Origin: Paenibacillus tyrphae
GTDB lineage: Bacteria; Bacillota; Bacilli; Paenibacillales; NBRC-103111
Assembly: GCF_000722545.1 (NCBI RefSeq)
Contig: NZ_JNVM01000031.1
Location: 1-64,000 of the forward strand
DNA length: 64,000 bases
Reading direction: 5' to 3'
The notes beneath the pieces were generated by a model. It saw only the letters and a list, made by a program, of their open reading frames with translations. It was not told where the DNA came from and did no database searches. The position numbers were made by a program, and so were the translations under genes. Positions 15,917 through 24,790 of the stretch are shown piece after piece; within the stretch, counting starts at the first letter, position 1, and each line of letters begins with the position of its first letter.

Positions 15917-17431
15917 ATGAGAGAGAGCAAAATATTGCAACGGATTCCTGCTTCGATAGCTGTATCATCGAAACGTACCACGATGAGCCCCCGTGTGGCT
16001 GGCCCGGATTGGTTTTGCAACATGTCGAAGACCGTAGGAAATCAGGCTCTTCAACGGTATCTGATTTCCGGATTCTCGAAAACACCGCGACAAGGCACTG
16101 TCATTCAGCGCGCTATTGGGGTTGAATTAGAGGCCCCTAATTGGGAAGTGAGTACTCCAAAAGGAAAGCCATTTAAGAAGTATGCGCCGCTGGTTCGCGA
16201 TGACGAGAACGGTTTCACGTTGTCAGCGGATGAATACTTGATGCCTAACGGAAAAAGCTCGAACCTCGAATTTGTGTCCGATGCGCACGCTGACAAAGAT
16301 AATTTTCTCAGATCCGTCGGGAGTATGGACAAGCTAGCCAGGCACTTGGAACAACAGCACCAAGAGAACCCTATCGTGCTAAGCGACTTGTTGAAGAAGG
16401 CTGGCGAATCGGAAACGACATCGCCGTATAAGCTGGAGAATAAGGCGCATATCACGCCTCGGAAAAACCTCTTACCTTCGGTCCAAGTTACGATGGGCGT
16501 TCCGCTTGGAAAGATCACATCCTTGTTCTATAAGTTGGCCAACAAACAAGAGAAGCTAGAGGAACCCAGCAACGAAGACGCTGTTGAGAGGTTGGATCTG
16601 GAGACATCTAACAATAGAGCCCCTGTTAAGAAGCTGAATATATCCTCCTATGAAAATTCTGTGGGAGAGCTATTAACAAGCTTCGAACTCATGAAAAACA
16701 TGTTTGAGGAAAGACGTACGGAGCTCGGATTTAATGTTGAAGAGAAGATGAGTCCTCCGCTTGAGGGGCTTTCCGCCATGATCGCTTACTACCTGCGCAG
16801 CAGTTTCGTGCCGATGGGACCACAGAGAGACCGGAAACGCCAATTTCCTAAGGGGCTGTTCCCGGTATTGGCCAAAACACCTTTTCATCAAATGTTCGAG
16901 CTACTTCCTGATCATGAGATCAAAGCTATACGGGACAAGAAGGGCCAGATGAATCCTGCATGGGTGGAGTGGTTTCTGTATGGAGCGTTGGGGGAATATG
17001 TTACCAAAGCGAAGAGCGATGAAGACCAAGAGAAAGTACGGGAAGATATCTTCAACGGCCCGATGCTGCCGCAAAAATTCGGGGAACCGGGAGAAAAAGA
17101 GTACAGGATTAAACTAGGGCGTTCGGAGTGGCTGCGTAACCTGCCAATGGACGATCTTTTGACGGAACGAAACAATCCTAAGCTTAAGGGGATGGGTGTT
17201 TTTTCCGGAAAAGGAGATGTACTTGCGGAGGAGTCCGTCGATAATACGAAAGAGTTAGAAACATATGCCCCCGTCTTTGAACTTCGTAGTATTAACGGCA
17301 GTCCGAAGACAGGAACATGGGAATCATGGGCGGAAGGTTATTGGAATTTCTACGAGGAGTTGGTTGGTCAAGGGGTGCGATACAAAACGCCAACGCCTGA
17401 TAAACGGAAGGAGCGCTGTATCCTTCAATAA
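15917..17431 (+). CDS. Putative injection-system cargo-like protein with GxExE (amidoligase-like) region
   Basis: The 504-residue protein is soluble and has no signal peptide. Residues about 35-48 (MSKTVGNQALQRYL) match the GNQAxxRLL signature found in the disordered leader of DUF4157-type and extracellular contractile injection system (eCIS) cargo proteins, but there is no HExxH peptidase motif. After VIQRA comes IGVELEAPNW (about residues 67-76) and later NLEFVSDAH and PSVQVTMGVPL, an order recalling amidoligase-like enzymes; this is only a likeness. The last residues are KRKERCILQ, a basic stretch and a CaaX-like end. GGGGGAGG precedes the ATG. No tail or sheath genes are nearby. Confidence 0.5.
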   Translation: MRESKILQRIPASIAVSSKRTTMSPRVAGPDWFCNMSKTVGNQALQRYLISGFSKTPRQGTVIQRAIGVELEAPNWEVSTPKGKPFKKYAPLVRDDENGFTLSADEYLMPNGKSSNLEFVSDAHADKDNFLRSVGSMDKLARHLEQQHQENPIVLSDLLKKAGESETTSPYKLENKAHITPRKNLLPSVQVTMGVPLGKITSLFYKLANKQEKLEEPSNEDAVERLDLETSNNRAPVKKLNISSYENSVGELLTSFELMKNMFEERRTELGFNVEEKMSPPLEGLSAMIAYYLRSSFVPMGPQRDRKRQFPKGLFPVLAKTPFHQMFELLPDHEIKAIRDKKGQMNPAWVEWFLYGALGEYVTKAKSDEDQEKVREDIFNGPMLPQKFGEPGEKEYRIKLGRSEWLRNLPMDDLLTERNNPKLKGMGVFSGKGDVLAEESVDNTKELETYAPVFELRSINGSPKTGTWESWAEGYWNFYEELVGQGVRYKTPTPDKRKERCILQ

Positions 17432-17546
17432 GTTGGTCGGAAAGAGCGAATTGCTGAGCATTTTTCAAGATTTCACAGATCGGAGTCGTCATTTTTACGA
17501 GTAGGGTAAAAAGAAGATTTAAGAATAGTGTAACGGAGGCATCTCA

Positions 17547-18101
17547 GTGAAAATCCGATGTGATTGCGGCGGTATCATTGTCGACCAAACCGATTATTTG
17601 CCATATAAGGGACATCTGATATCGGATCAAGATTGGTTTGATTTTTTGGATGCGATAGATCGAGCTATCGAGAAATCAGGACCGACGGAAAAAGATAAAG
17701 AAAGAGCTGCAATGGGCATACGCCGAATGGCTGGGCATTTGACAAAATTGATTTATCAATGCACCAGTTGCGGACTGTTGTACTTTACGAATGATGAGGA
17801 AGAGCTAGAAACATTTCAAAAGTCGGAACCGTTTGAAGGTAGAAGCATACTTGCTTCCGCGCATGGAGGAAACTGGAAGCAGCCTCTCATTGGAAGCTGG
17901 GACGATTCAAGAAAATACTCGTTTAAGGGATACCTTTGGTGTAAGGGTCTGGAAGAAGGCGAAGGAAACTTTGATAGTTGGGAGAGATTGGAGGAGAAAT
18001 ACTACGATATGCTGCTTGATTTAAAAAAGAGAAATCTCCTCCGATCGGCCCATTTGAAAAAGAATAATGAAATTGTTCATCAATGGAGTGATGAATCATG
18101 A
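17547..18101 (+). CDS. Hypothetical protein with zinc-ribbon-like cysteines
   Basis: The 184-residue protein has CDCGG at residues 5-9 and CTSCGLLYF about residues 72-80, so a four-Cys zinc site is likely. The middle is helical and acidic and the C-terminus basic. I do not recognise the family. It starts 115 bases after the injection-cargo-like gene on the same strand; a partner or immunity role is possible from position only. An ACGGAGG box precedes the ATG. Confidence 0.6.
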   Translation: MKIRCDCGGIIVDQTDYLPYKGHLISDQDWFDFLDAIDRAIEKSGPTEKDKERAAMGIRRMAGHLTKLIYQCTSCGLLYFTNDEEELETFQKSEPFEGRSILASAHGGNWKQPLIGSWDDSRKYSFKGYLWCKGLEEGEGNFDSWERLEEKYYDMLLDLKKRNLLRSAHLKKNNEIVHQWSDES

Positions 18102-18208
18102 CCGTAAAAAGGTCTTCCGGCAGCCTTAGGCAAATCCGACGCGCACCTGCCGCCAAAGGGCTTTGACTTACTGAGTCGGAAACGGAAGCTCTCGAAATAA
18201 CTAAGGAA

Positions 18209-18592
18209 GGACGGATTCCTATAGAAAAACTGAAATTTCATTGTGAAATCGTTACCAAAGAGGTACAATTGGTCGGTCAAAGCATTACGGCCAATTTCCC
18301 GCAGCATTTTCCGGATGCCGCACTATAGATTCAAACGCAATTTGTAGAGCGAAGGCATGAGATCGCAAACGCGAAAAATCTGGAAGTGCTGTTTTCCCCC
18401 TATATGTGCAATGGGATATTTGCTACGTACTTTGCCTGCCTGGAAGTAGAAGATTTATCGATCATTCCAGAGGGAATGATCGGTTTTAGGCTACATTTTT
18501 AGATCATTCGTGTCCGGTGGAAATCTATTATTTTTGAGGAAAATGTAGGGGAAGAACAGGTTGAATTATTAATTCCGATCAAGGAAAAGTGA
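18209..18592 (+). pseudogene. Degenerate GyrI-like/effector-binding domain gene
   Basis: One frame through this ORF-free stretch reads like the effector-binding (GyrI-like) domain used by AraC-type regulators and SbmC proteins: NLEVLFSPYM, then FACLEVEDLSIIPEGMIGF, and a final EEQVELLIPIKEK before a stop at 18590. In-frame TAG codons at 18326 and 18500 and the missing start show that it is dead. The 5' flank (18102-18208) holds nothing else that I can name. Confidence 0.62.
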
Positions 18593-18624
18593 GAAAATTT
18601 CATGAATAAAGGAGCCGGAAAACT

Positions 18625-19113
18625 ATGAAAATAGCCCTGTTAATCGTGGATATGCAAACCGTCTTTCTGAAGGATAAAGAACAATCGAATATCGAAAAAG
18701 CATGCGAATATATCAATTATACGGCAGACCTGCTGCGGTCAAAGGGTCATCTCATTGTCCATATTCAAGACATTGAGGGACGGCAAGAGTCGAATAAGGA
18801 GTTATACGATATCATACCCGAAATTAAAGCAGAAGAGCACGAGAAGAGAGTTACCAAAGTATTCTCCAATGCTTTTTGGAAAACGGACCTGGAACAGCTT
18901 TTATTGGAGAACGAAGTCGGTCTTGTGATTGTGTCGGGATTTGCAGCAGAGCACTGCGTGCTGTTCACGTACAATGGGGCGAGGGAGAGAGGCTTTAAGA
19001 CGGTCATCCTGCATAACGGAATCGTCGGTGAGCGGGATGTCGCGGTTGAAGCGATGTACCGGGATCGAAATATCATCTCCTATCCGGTCATCGAATCTTT
19101 CGTAGGCAACTGA
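18625..19113 (+). CDS. Isochorismatase-family cysteine hydrolase
   Basis: The 162-residue protein has the isochorismatase-like fold with the expected triad: Asp in LIVDMQ (residue 9), a Lys about residue 73 in the KVFSNAF region and the nucleophile Cys in AAEHCVLFT (about residue 112). Members hydrolyse amides such as nicotinamide, N-carbamoyl compounds or isochorismate ether bonds. The missing metal-binding His cluster argues against nicotinamidase. A RidA-family gene follows after 48 bases, and the two may act together on reactive nitrogen compounds. Confidence 0.87.
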   Translation: MKIALLIVDMQTVFLKDKEQSNIEKACEYINYTADLLRSKGHLIVHIQDIEGRQESNKELYDIIPEIKAEEHEKRVTKVFSNAFWKTDLEQLLLENEVGLVIVSGFAAEHCVLFTYNGARERGFKTVILHNGIVGERDVAVEAMYRDRNIISYPVIESFVGN

Positions 19114-19161
19114 AGCCATCTCTGAACAGTTCCTTACTTTCCCTGAATAGGAGTGAATTTC

Positions 19162-19566
19162 ATGCAAAACGATAAGCAAATCATTTTCAGGAATCCGCAA
19201 TCGATGCCGCCTGTAAACGGTTATACGCAAGTTGTGGAAGTGCGAAACGGAAGAACGATCTATGTTTCCGGGCAGGTGGCTGTTAACCAAAACGGAGAAC
19301 TGGTCGGTGCGGGAGATCTGGCTACACAAACCGGGCAGGTATTTGAAAATATCAAACTTGCGTTGGAGGCTTCCGGCGTAAGCTTCAACGATGTTGTAAA
19401 ATTGACCATCTTTTTAACGGACATCTCCCAAATGCAGATCGTGCGGGACATTCGGGATAGATATTTGAATACGACAAATCCACCTGCCAGTTCGGCCGTT
19501 GAAGTGAGTAAACTTGTGAATGATCATTTCTTGATTGAAATCGAAGCCATAGCCGTAGGGGAATAG
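19162..19566 (+). CDS. RidA family protein (enamine/imine deaminase)
   Basis: The 134-residue protein is a RidA/YjgF-type trimer-forming protein with TIYVSGQVAVNQNGELVG, FENIKLALEASGVSFNDVVKLTIFL (given in part) and the C-terminal EIEAIAV. Canonical RidA has an Arg in the C-terminal third (about 105); here the stretch NPPASSAVEVSKL carries no Arg, so deaminase activity is doubtful and it may belong to another Rid subgroup. The start is the ATG at 19162 after TAGGAG; a GTG at 19153 overlaps that box and is less likely. Confidence 0.85.
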   Translation: MQNDKQIIFRNPQSMPPVNGYTQVVEVRNGRTIYVSGQVAVNQNGELVGAGDLATQTGQVFENIKLALEASGVSFNDVVKLTIFLTDISQMQIVRDIRDRYLNTTNPPASSAVEVSKLVNDHFLIEIEAIAVGE

Positions 19567-19655
19567 TCTTTCATTATGGCAGGAGCAGGCGCCGCGGCGA
19601 CTTGCTCCTGATCGTTAAAGTAACGGGCACGAAATCAAGTCAGGAGGTGTAGTCT

Positions 19656-20408
19656 GTGCGGGATTTAAGTGGAAAAATTGTTCTCGTTACAGGAGCCAGT
19701 TCAGGAATTGGTCGAGCGACAGCGCAATTAATGGCTTCAAAAGGAGCGAAGGTTGTCGTTAATTACAACTCAAACGAAAAAGGAGCCACAGAAACACTTA
19801 CAGCCATTCGCGAGCTAGGCGGTGAATGTATAGCTATTCAAGCAGATGTTACAAAGAAAGACCAAGTTGAGGCCATGGTTCACGAAGTTATTTCGGTTTA
19901 CGGAGCCATACACATATTGGTAAATAACGCTGGCGGAGGTATTAAGCAGAGTACATTCATGAATATGACCGAGGAACTTTGGGAGGAAACGTACGCGTTA
20001 TATGTAAAAAGCGTCCTTCTATGTTCACAAGCGGTATTAAAAGATATGTTACCGCGAAAAGGTGGAAAAATAATTAATGTTTCATCGGCGGCTGCTCGTA
20101 TTGGAGGTGCAGGGGAAAGTATTCACTACGCCTCAACAAAAGGGGCAGTCAATACGATGACAGTCGGAATGTCCAGAGAGTTTATAGAACATGGGATTAT
20201 AGTAAATGGAGTCGCCCCTGGAATGGTTGAAACGTCATTCCATGATAAATTTGCACCTGACGAAAATCGTCTCGAACGATTCGTAGCCTCCGTCCCCATG
20301 AAACGTGCCGCAACTCCCGAGGAAATTGCAGAAGTGATCTGCTTTCTTGCATCAGATACTGCTAATTATATTTTGGGTGAAACCATTACTGTTAGCGGTG
20401 GTAGATGA
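19656..20408 (+). CDS. SDR family oxidoreductase (FabG-like)
   Basis: The 250-residue classical short-chain dehydrogenase has the cofactor loop TGASSGIG (about residues 12-19), NNAG about 90, Ser in VSSAAAR and the catalytic pair YASTK. The C-terminal LGETITVSGG is also typical. It should reduce a ketone or oxidise an alcohol with NAD(P). Start is GTG after AGGAGGTG. An imperfect inverted repeat at 20427-20469 separates it from the convergent monooxygenase gene. Confidence 0.9.
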   Translation: MRDLSGKIVLVTGASSGIGRATAQLMASKGAKVVVNYNSNEKGATETLTAIRELGGECIAIQADVTKKDQVEAMVHEVISVYGAIHILVNNAGGGIKQSTFMNMTEELWEETYALYVKSVLLCSQAVLKDMLPRKGGKIINVSSAAARIGGAGESIHYASTKGAVNTMTVGMSREFIEHGIIVNGVAPGMVETSFHDKFAPDENRLERFVASVPMKRAATPEEIAEVICFLASDTANYILGETITVSGGR

Positions 20409-20426
20409 AATGTACCCGCGAACTGG

Positions 20427-20469
20427 CTGTATGAAAGCCCTCATCTTGGACAAGATGGGGGCCATACAG
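20427..20469. terminator. Inverted repeat between convergent genes
   Basis: CTGTATG (20427-20433) pairs with CATACAG (20463-20469), and inside it CATCTTG pairs with CAAGATG. The long stem between two convergent genes may act as a bidirectional terminator, though the T-run is poor. Confidence 0.5.
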
Positions 20470-20477
20470 CGTTCCAA

Positions 20478-20810
20478 TCATATTTCCTTTAGGCCGTATT
20501 CTTTTTCAACTCGACAGATTCTGGTTATATAGTTTTCGTACCAGATCGTTTTCCCCTTTTCCTGTGCCCCCAAATGCGCTTCGTTTGCTTTCCAATTTCG
20601 AATGGCATCCAAGGATTCCCAGTATGAAACGGTTATCCCGAAACCATCCTCGTCCCGAACACTTTCTACTCCCAAAAAGCCTGGTTGGTTAGATGCCAGA
20701 GATACCATTTTTTCAGCCATTTTCTCATACCCACAATCCCCTTCCGAACGTTGGCTTGAAAAGATCACGGCGTAATAAGGCGGCTTTGGCGTTTTCGCAA
20801 ATGGCGTCAT
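20478..20810 (-). CDS. Antibiotic biosynthesis monooxygenase (ABM)-type protein
   Basis: From the ATG at 20810 on the minus strand, with AAGGAG 9 bases upstream, the protein has 110 residues. It has the dimeric alpha/beta ABM fold pattern: YYAVIFSSQR, MVSLASNQPGFLGVESVRDEDG (given in part), FGITVSYWESLDAIRNW and HLGAQEKGKTIWYENY. Members are cofactor-free oxygenases, heme-degrading enzymes or simply signal proteins. The gene is monocistronic. Its upstream region runs directly into a broken LysR gene. Confidence 0.83.
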   Translation of the reverse strand: MTPFAKTPKPPYYAVIFSSQRSEGDCGYEKMAEKMVSLASNQPGFLGVESVRDEDGFGITVSYWESLDAIRNWKANEAHLGAQEKGKTIWYENYITRICRVEKEYGLKEI

Positions 20811-20863
20811 TCTCTCGTTCTCCTTTTTGTACCTAAAAAGTTTCATTCGTAAAAAGTATACAT

Positions 20864-21459
20864 ATATGCATCGGAACGTTCTCAAGTGTTTCCATACAAT
20901 GGCTGCCCACGATTCTACAAGAGTTTCACCAAAACTATCCGCTGATTGAAATTGAACTGCTGGAAGGGAATTACAACGATATTGAACAATGGGTTCTCAA
21001 GGGTTCTGTTGATTTTGGTTTTATAGCATTACCCATCTCGGGATCGTTGGAAGTGATTCCTTTAAAAAAAGATAAAATATACTGTATTGTGCCTAAAGAC
21101 CATGTTCTTCAGCAAGAGGATAAAATCAATATCGACCAATTAAGAGATGAGCCATTTATCATGCCCAAAAAAGGTGTGATTTGGATGTGAAGAGGATATT
21201 TTCAGAAAACAACATAACGCCAAAGGTGAAATATGAATTGGAGGATGACCATGCGATTATTGCGATGGTGAATAGCGGTATTGGGATAAGCCTGCTTCCT
21301 GAAATGATTTTGTCTCATATCCCGGGCAATGTGAAAGTTCTTGAATTGGAAGGCGACTATTATCGTTCGATAGGTATTGCCATGACTTCCAGAAAAAACA
21401 TCTCCCCTGCGGCTAGAAAGTTTATAGATTGTGTCCAATCCTGGGTAAAAAACTTATGA
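20864..21459 (+). pseudogene. LysR-family regulator, missing HTH and frameshifted
   Basis: The first frame gives IGTFSSVSIQWLPTIL and continues through a LysR substrate-binding domain (VDFGFIALP, IYCIVPKDHVL, EPFIMPKKG). At about 21174 one base is lost, and the domain goes on in the next frame (DLDVKRIF, then IAMVNSGIGISLLPEM and KFIDCVQSWVK). The DNA-binding half is missing; the join lies within about 50 bases of the ABM gene start. The protein cannot function as a regulator. Confidence 0.85.
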
Positions 21460-21477
21460 TCTTGAATTTCGATGCGA

Positions 21478-21510
21478 AAAAACCGCCTTTATAGGGGCGG
21501 TTTCTTTATT
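21478..21510 (+). terminator. Intrinsic terminator after the broken LysR gene
   Basis: AAACCGCC pairs with GGCGGTTT across TTTATAGG. The stem is followed by CTTTATTTT. The hairpin is intact although the gene before it is not. Confidence 0.85.
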
Positions 21511-21694
21511 TTAATTCGTTGAAATTGGAAATTTTTAGTAATACGTTCATGGGGCGCACTCTATCATCAGAATAACTCATCGGAAAGAAAAAGTCTATTC
21601 TTTTTTTGCGCGATCTTTTATATTCTATATACCGCTTTTGCAGGGCATCTCGCAAGCTCTGCTTAGGCTAACGATTCAAAAGGAGGCTGCACGG

Positions 21695-23764
21695 ATGTTT
21701 AACGGTACGGAAGCGGAAGAAAGACGATATCTTGAGGTCATCGTTGCCAAGCTTCATCAAGCCCTGAAGGAGATGGACGACAAAATTTCGTCTACTTACG
21801 AAGCGGTCATTGAATCCAAGAAATACCTGTGGGACAATGCGGCTGCATTGGACCCGGCGGAGCGGGCGGCGAACCGGGTGGATGTGTCGCTAACCATTGA
21901 CTTGGGGGAGAAAGCGATCGTTAAGCGCAAACGGGTTCAAAAATTGCTGCAATCCCCCTACTTTGGGAGGGTGGACTTCAAGGAGGGACAGCAAACGAAA
22001 CCGGATTCGTTCTATATCGGGGTACATTCCTTCACCGAAGAAAACGGCCACGATAATTTAATCTACGATTGGCGCTCTCCTGTAGCCAGCATGTTTTATG
22101 ATTTTGAGGTGGGCCAAGCGTTCTATGCGGCGCCCGTCGGAGAGGTGCATGGCGAGATCGGCTTAAAACGGCAGTACAAAATCAATCAAGGCACGATGGA
22201 ATACATGATCGAAAGCTCGATGACGATCCATGACGATGTCCTCCAAAAAGAGCTCAGCGGCCCGTCGAACGAGCGAATGAAAAATATCGTGGCGACGATC
22301 CAAAAAGAACAGAACGCCATCATCCGGAATGAAGCGGCTCACGAACTGATCATTCAGGGCGTTGCCGGTTCGGGAAAAACATCGGTCGCTTTGCACAGAG
22401 TCGCCTTTTTGCTGTATCGGTACAAGGAAACGTTAAGCTCCAGAAATGTCCTGATCATTTCTCCCAACAAAGTGTTCTCCGATTACATCTCGAACGTGCT
22501 GCCCGAGCTGGGCGAAGAAAAAATCATGGAAGTGAGCCTGGAGGAGCTGGCTGCCAAGGAGCTGGTGAGTATCGGCAAGTTTCAGACGTTTTACGAGCAG
22601 GTGTCGGAGCTGCTGGGTGGTACTGACGATGAAACGGACGAATCTGTGATCGAACGGATCAAGTTTAAAGCTACGGGCGAATTCGTCAGCCAAATGGATG
22701 CTTTTATCCAATATGCGGATGAGCATTACTTCTCGCCTGAGGAGATTGCCATCGATAAGGTGACGATTTCTAAAGAGGCTCTATTCAGCAGTTATCAGGC
22801 ATCCGGAAGATTGCCCGTTAAATCGAGATTAGAGAAGACCGCAGCCCACGTTATGGCCAACTGCAAAGACGAAGACGGAAATCGAGCCCCCGCATCGGCT
22901 TCCAAAAAAATCAAAACGGTCGTCAAAAAAATGTTCAAATGCCAGGACGTTCTTTCCTTGTACAAGGACTTCTATCAGCATTTGGGCACGCCTGACATGT
23001 TCAAGCTAAAGCAGGGCAAGAAGCTGGAATATTCGGATGTATTTCCGCTCATTTATTTGAAAATTTATTTTGAGGGAGCGGCGCCGTTCGATTTCGTCAA
23101 GCATCTGCTGGTGGATGAGATGCAGGATTATACGCCGATCCAATACGCGGTTTTATCAAAGTTATTTAAATGCAAGAAAACGATTCTGGGCGACAGCAGC
23201 CAGTCCGTGAATCCCTATTCTTCTTCATCGCTCACCGAAATTAAGAAAGTGTTCCCCGAGGCGGATACGGTCGAGCTGTTAAAAAGCTACCGTTCGACCG
23301 TTGAAATTACGACGTTTGCCCAGAGGTTAAAGCCAAACAGCAAGCTGATCCCGATCGAACGGCATGGCGAGGAGCCGCTTATCCTACCGTGTCACAGTTC
23401 AGGGGATGAAATGAATACGATAAGGAGGCTGACCGGTGATTTCTTGGCGTCCGAGCATCATTCGCTCGGGATTATCTGCAAGACGCATGCCCAAGCCGAA
23501 GAAGTATACGCGAAGCTGAAGGATATGAGGCATAAGATTCATTTGCTGGATTTCAACAGCGAGCAATTCCACGAAGGCATCGTCGTGACCTATGCGCATT
23601 TGGCCAAAGGCTTGGAGTTCGATCAAGTCATCGTGCCGTTTGCGGACGCATCGACATACCGGACGGAGCTGGATAAAAGCCTGCTTTATATCGCTTGCTC
23701 CCGAGCGATGCACACATTGATGGTGACCTGCGCCGGAGAGATCACTCCTTTTCTAAAATCATAG
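21695..23764 (+). CDS. helD: HelD-like RNA polymerase recycling helicase
   Basis: From the ATG at 21695 (AAGGAGG box) the protein has 689 residues. It is a UvrD/Rep superfamily 1 ATPase of the HelD type: an N-terminal coiled coil (about residues 1-60), the DNLIYDWRSPVASMFYDFE block usual in HelD, Walker A GVAGSGKTSVAL, DEmotif LVDEMQDYTP, SYRSTVEIT, and the C-terminal TYAHLAKGLEFDQVIV and YIACSRAMHTL. HelD removes stalled RNA polymerase from DNA, and related forms give rifampicin tolerance. The gene is monocistronic. Confidence 0.9.
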   Translation: MFNGTEAEERRYLEVIVAKLHQALKEMDDKISSTYEAVIESKKYLWDNAAALDPAERAANRVDVSLTIDLGEKAIVKRKRVQKLLQSPYFGRVDFKEGQQTKPDSFYIGVHSFTEENGHDNLIYDWRSPVASMFYDFEVGQAFYAAPVGEVHGEIGLKRQYKINQGTMEYMIESSMTIHDDVLQKELSGPSNERMKNIVATIQKEQNAIIRNEAAHELIIQGVAGSGKTSVALHRVAFLLYRYKETLSSRNVLIISPNKVFSDYISNVLPELGEEKIMEVSLEELAAKELVSIGKFQTFYEQVSELLGGTDDETDESVIERIKFKATGEFVSQMDAFIQYADEHYFSPEEIAIDKVTISKEALFSSYQASGRLPVKSRLEKTAAHVMANCKDEDGNRAPASASKKIKTVVKKMFKCQDVLSLYKDFYQHLGTPDMFKLKQGKKLEYSDVFPLIYLKIYFEGAAPFDFVKHLLVDEMQDYTPIQYAVLSKLFKCKKTILGDSSQSVNPYSSSSLTEIKKVFPEADTVELLKSYRSTVEITTFAQRLKPNSKLIPIERHGEEPLILPCHSSGDEMNTIRRLTGDFLASEHHSLGIICKTHAQAEEVYAKLKDMRHKIHLLDFNSEQFHEGIVVTYAHLAKGLEFDQVIVPFADASTYRTELDKSLLYIACSRAMHTLMVTCAGEITPFLKS

Positions 23765-23976
23765 GTTATGCCTATGGTTTCAATAATGACAATTGAATTG
23801 ATAGATGGAACGGGCGGGATTATACTCGAGTCATGCAGCAAGGTGAAAGTCGGGGTGGAGAGGGCAAGAAACCGGCCGCTGCCCGGTGGTCGGCTGAGCC
23901 CTCGGATCGTTATCATTTTTGTTGAAACGGCTCTGCGCTAACTCTTGGAGTCGCCCTGAACGCTCGATCAGGCAGC

Positions 23977-24564
23977 TTAGAAGAAGATCGAGATTGCGCT
24001 GTACAGCAGTAACAACCCCATGGCGATATGAAAGGGCCGCTCGTAGTTGGACAAAAACTTTTGAAACAACGAGCCGAACACCGCCCACATGAAAGTGGAC
24101 AAAAATCCGACAAACGCAAGCAGCACGGAAAAGAGCAGCAAGCTTAAGGCGGATTTGTAGAACGGAATGACGAAGGTGGAGATGGCCGTGATCCCGTACA
24201 GAATTCCCTTGGGGTTAATAAATTGCAAAATAAATCCCGTAAAGAACGAGTTTAACGTGTCGCTAACTTGTTCTTTATTTTTCGTTTTATTCGTTTTCAT
24301 AATTTTGAAGGCGAGGTAAGCCATATACAGACTCCCCAACAGGTTCATCACGAATTTAATCCGCGGGATATAATTGTACAAAATGAGATTGAAAAAGCTG
24401 GACAACAGCATAATGGCAAAAAATCCGACGGTGACGCCAAAAATAAACCGAAATGTTTTTCTTAGCCCGTGTTGATTCGCGTTGGACATGGCCATGATGT
24501 TATTGGGGCCGGGCGTGAAGCTCGTCGCAATGATGTACGACAGGAAAGGAAGAATAAGCATCAT
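23977..24564 (-). CDS. LysE family translocator
   Basis: The protein has about 195 residues and six predicted membrane helices. It begins with the LysE/RhtB motif SFTPGPNNIMAMSNA and has GLRKTFRFIFGVTVGFF and QFINPKGILYGI. Such proteins export amino acids or related metabolites by proton antiport. An AGAGGTG box precedes an ATGATG start pair at 24564/24561; a GTG at 24570 is too close to that box. Two direct 12-bp repeats lie just upstream. Bases 23765-23976, between it and helD, hold no gene I can support. Confidence 0.9.
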   Translation of the reverse strand: MMLILPFLSYIIATSFTPGPNNIMAMSNANQHGLRKTFRFIFGVTVGFFAIMLLSSFFNLILYNYIPRIKFVMNLLGSLYMAYLAFKIMKTNKTKNKEQVSDTLNSFFTGFILQFINPKGILYGITAISTFVIPFYKSALSLLLFSVLLAFVGFLSTFMWAVFGSLFQKFLSNYERPFHIAMGLLLLYSAISIFF

Positions 24565-24574
24565 TCGCACCTCT

Positions 24575-24607
24575 TATGTATGTTATAGTAAAACATATGT
24601 ATGTTAT
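24575..24607 (-). promoter_or_regulatory. Direct repeats upstream of the LysE-type exporter
   Basis: TATGTATGTTAT occurs at 24575-24586 and again at 24596-24607. The copies are 21 bases apart, i.e. two helical turns, immediately upstream of the exporter start. This would suit a dimeric or tandem regulator. Confidence 0.5.
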
Positions 24608-24760
24608 GACATATATTTGTGCGTTATGATTATACAATAAGAGTGCGATGTTGCACAATCGTCCTTTTAAGGGAGTTTGTTTGCTTGCGTTTTTTCCGCG
24701 GTACATGCTGCGGCTGCCGCAGCCCGCGAAGCGTGGCAGATTTCGCTATCCTTTTTCCAC

Positions 24761-24787
24761 AAGAACCTTGCCTGAGGGCAAGATTTC
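24761..24787 (-). terminator. Probable terminator of the quinone-reductase-like gene
   Basis: AAGAACCTTGCC pairs with GGCAAGATTTCTT across a short loop, just after the stop of the minus-strand gene. A T-run is weak on that side, so termination is likely but not certain. Confidence 0.5.
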
Positions 24788-24790
24788 TTA

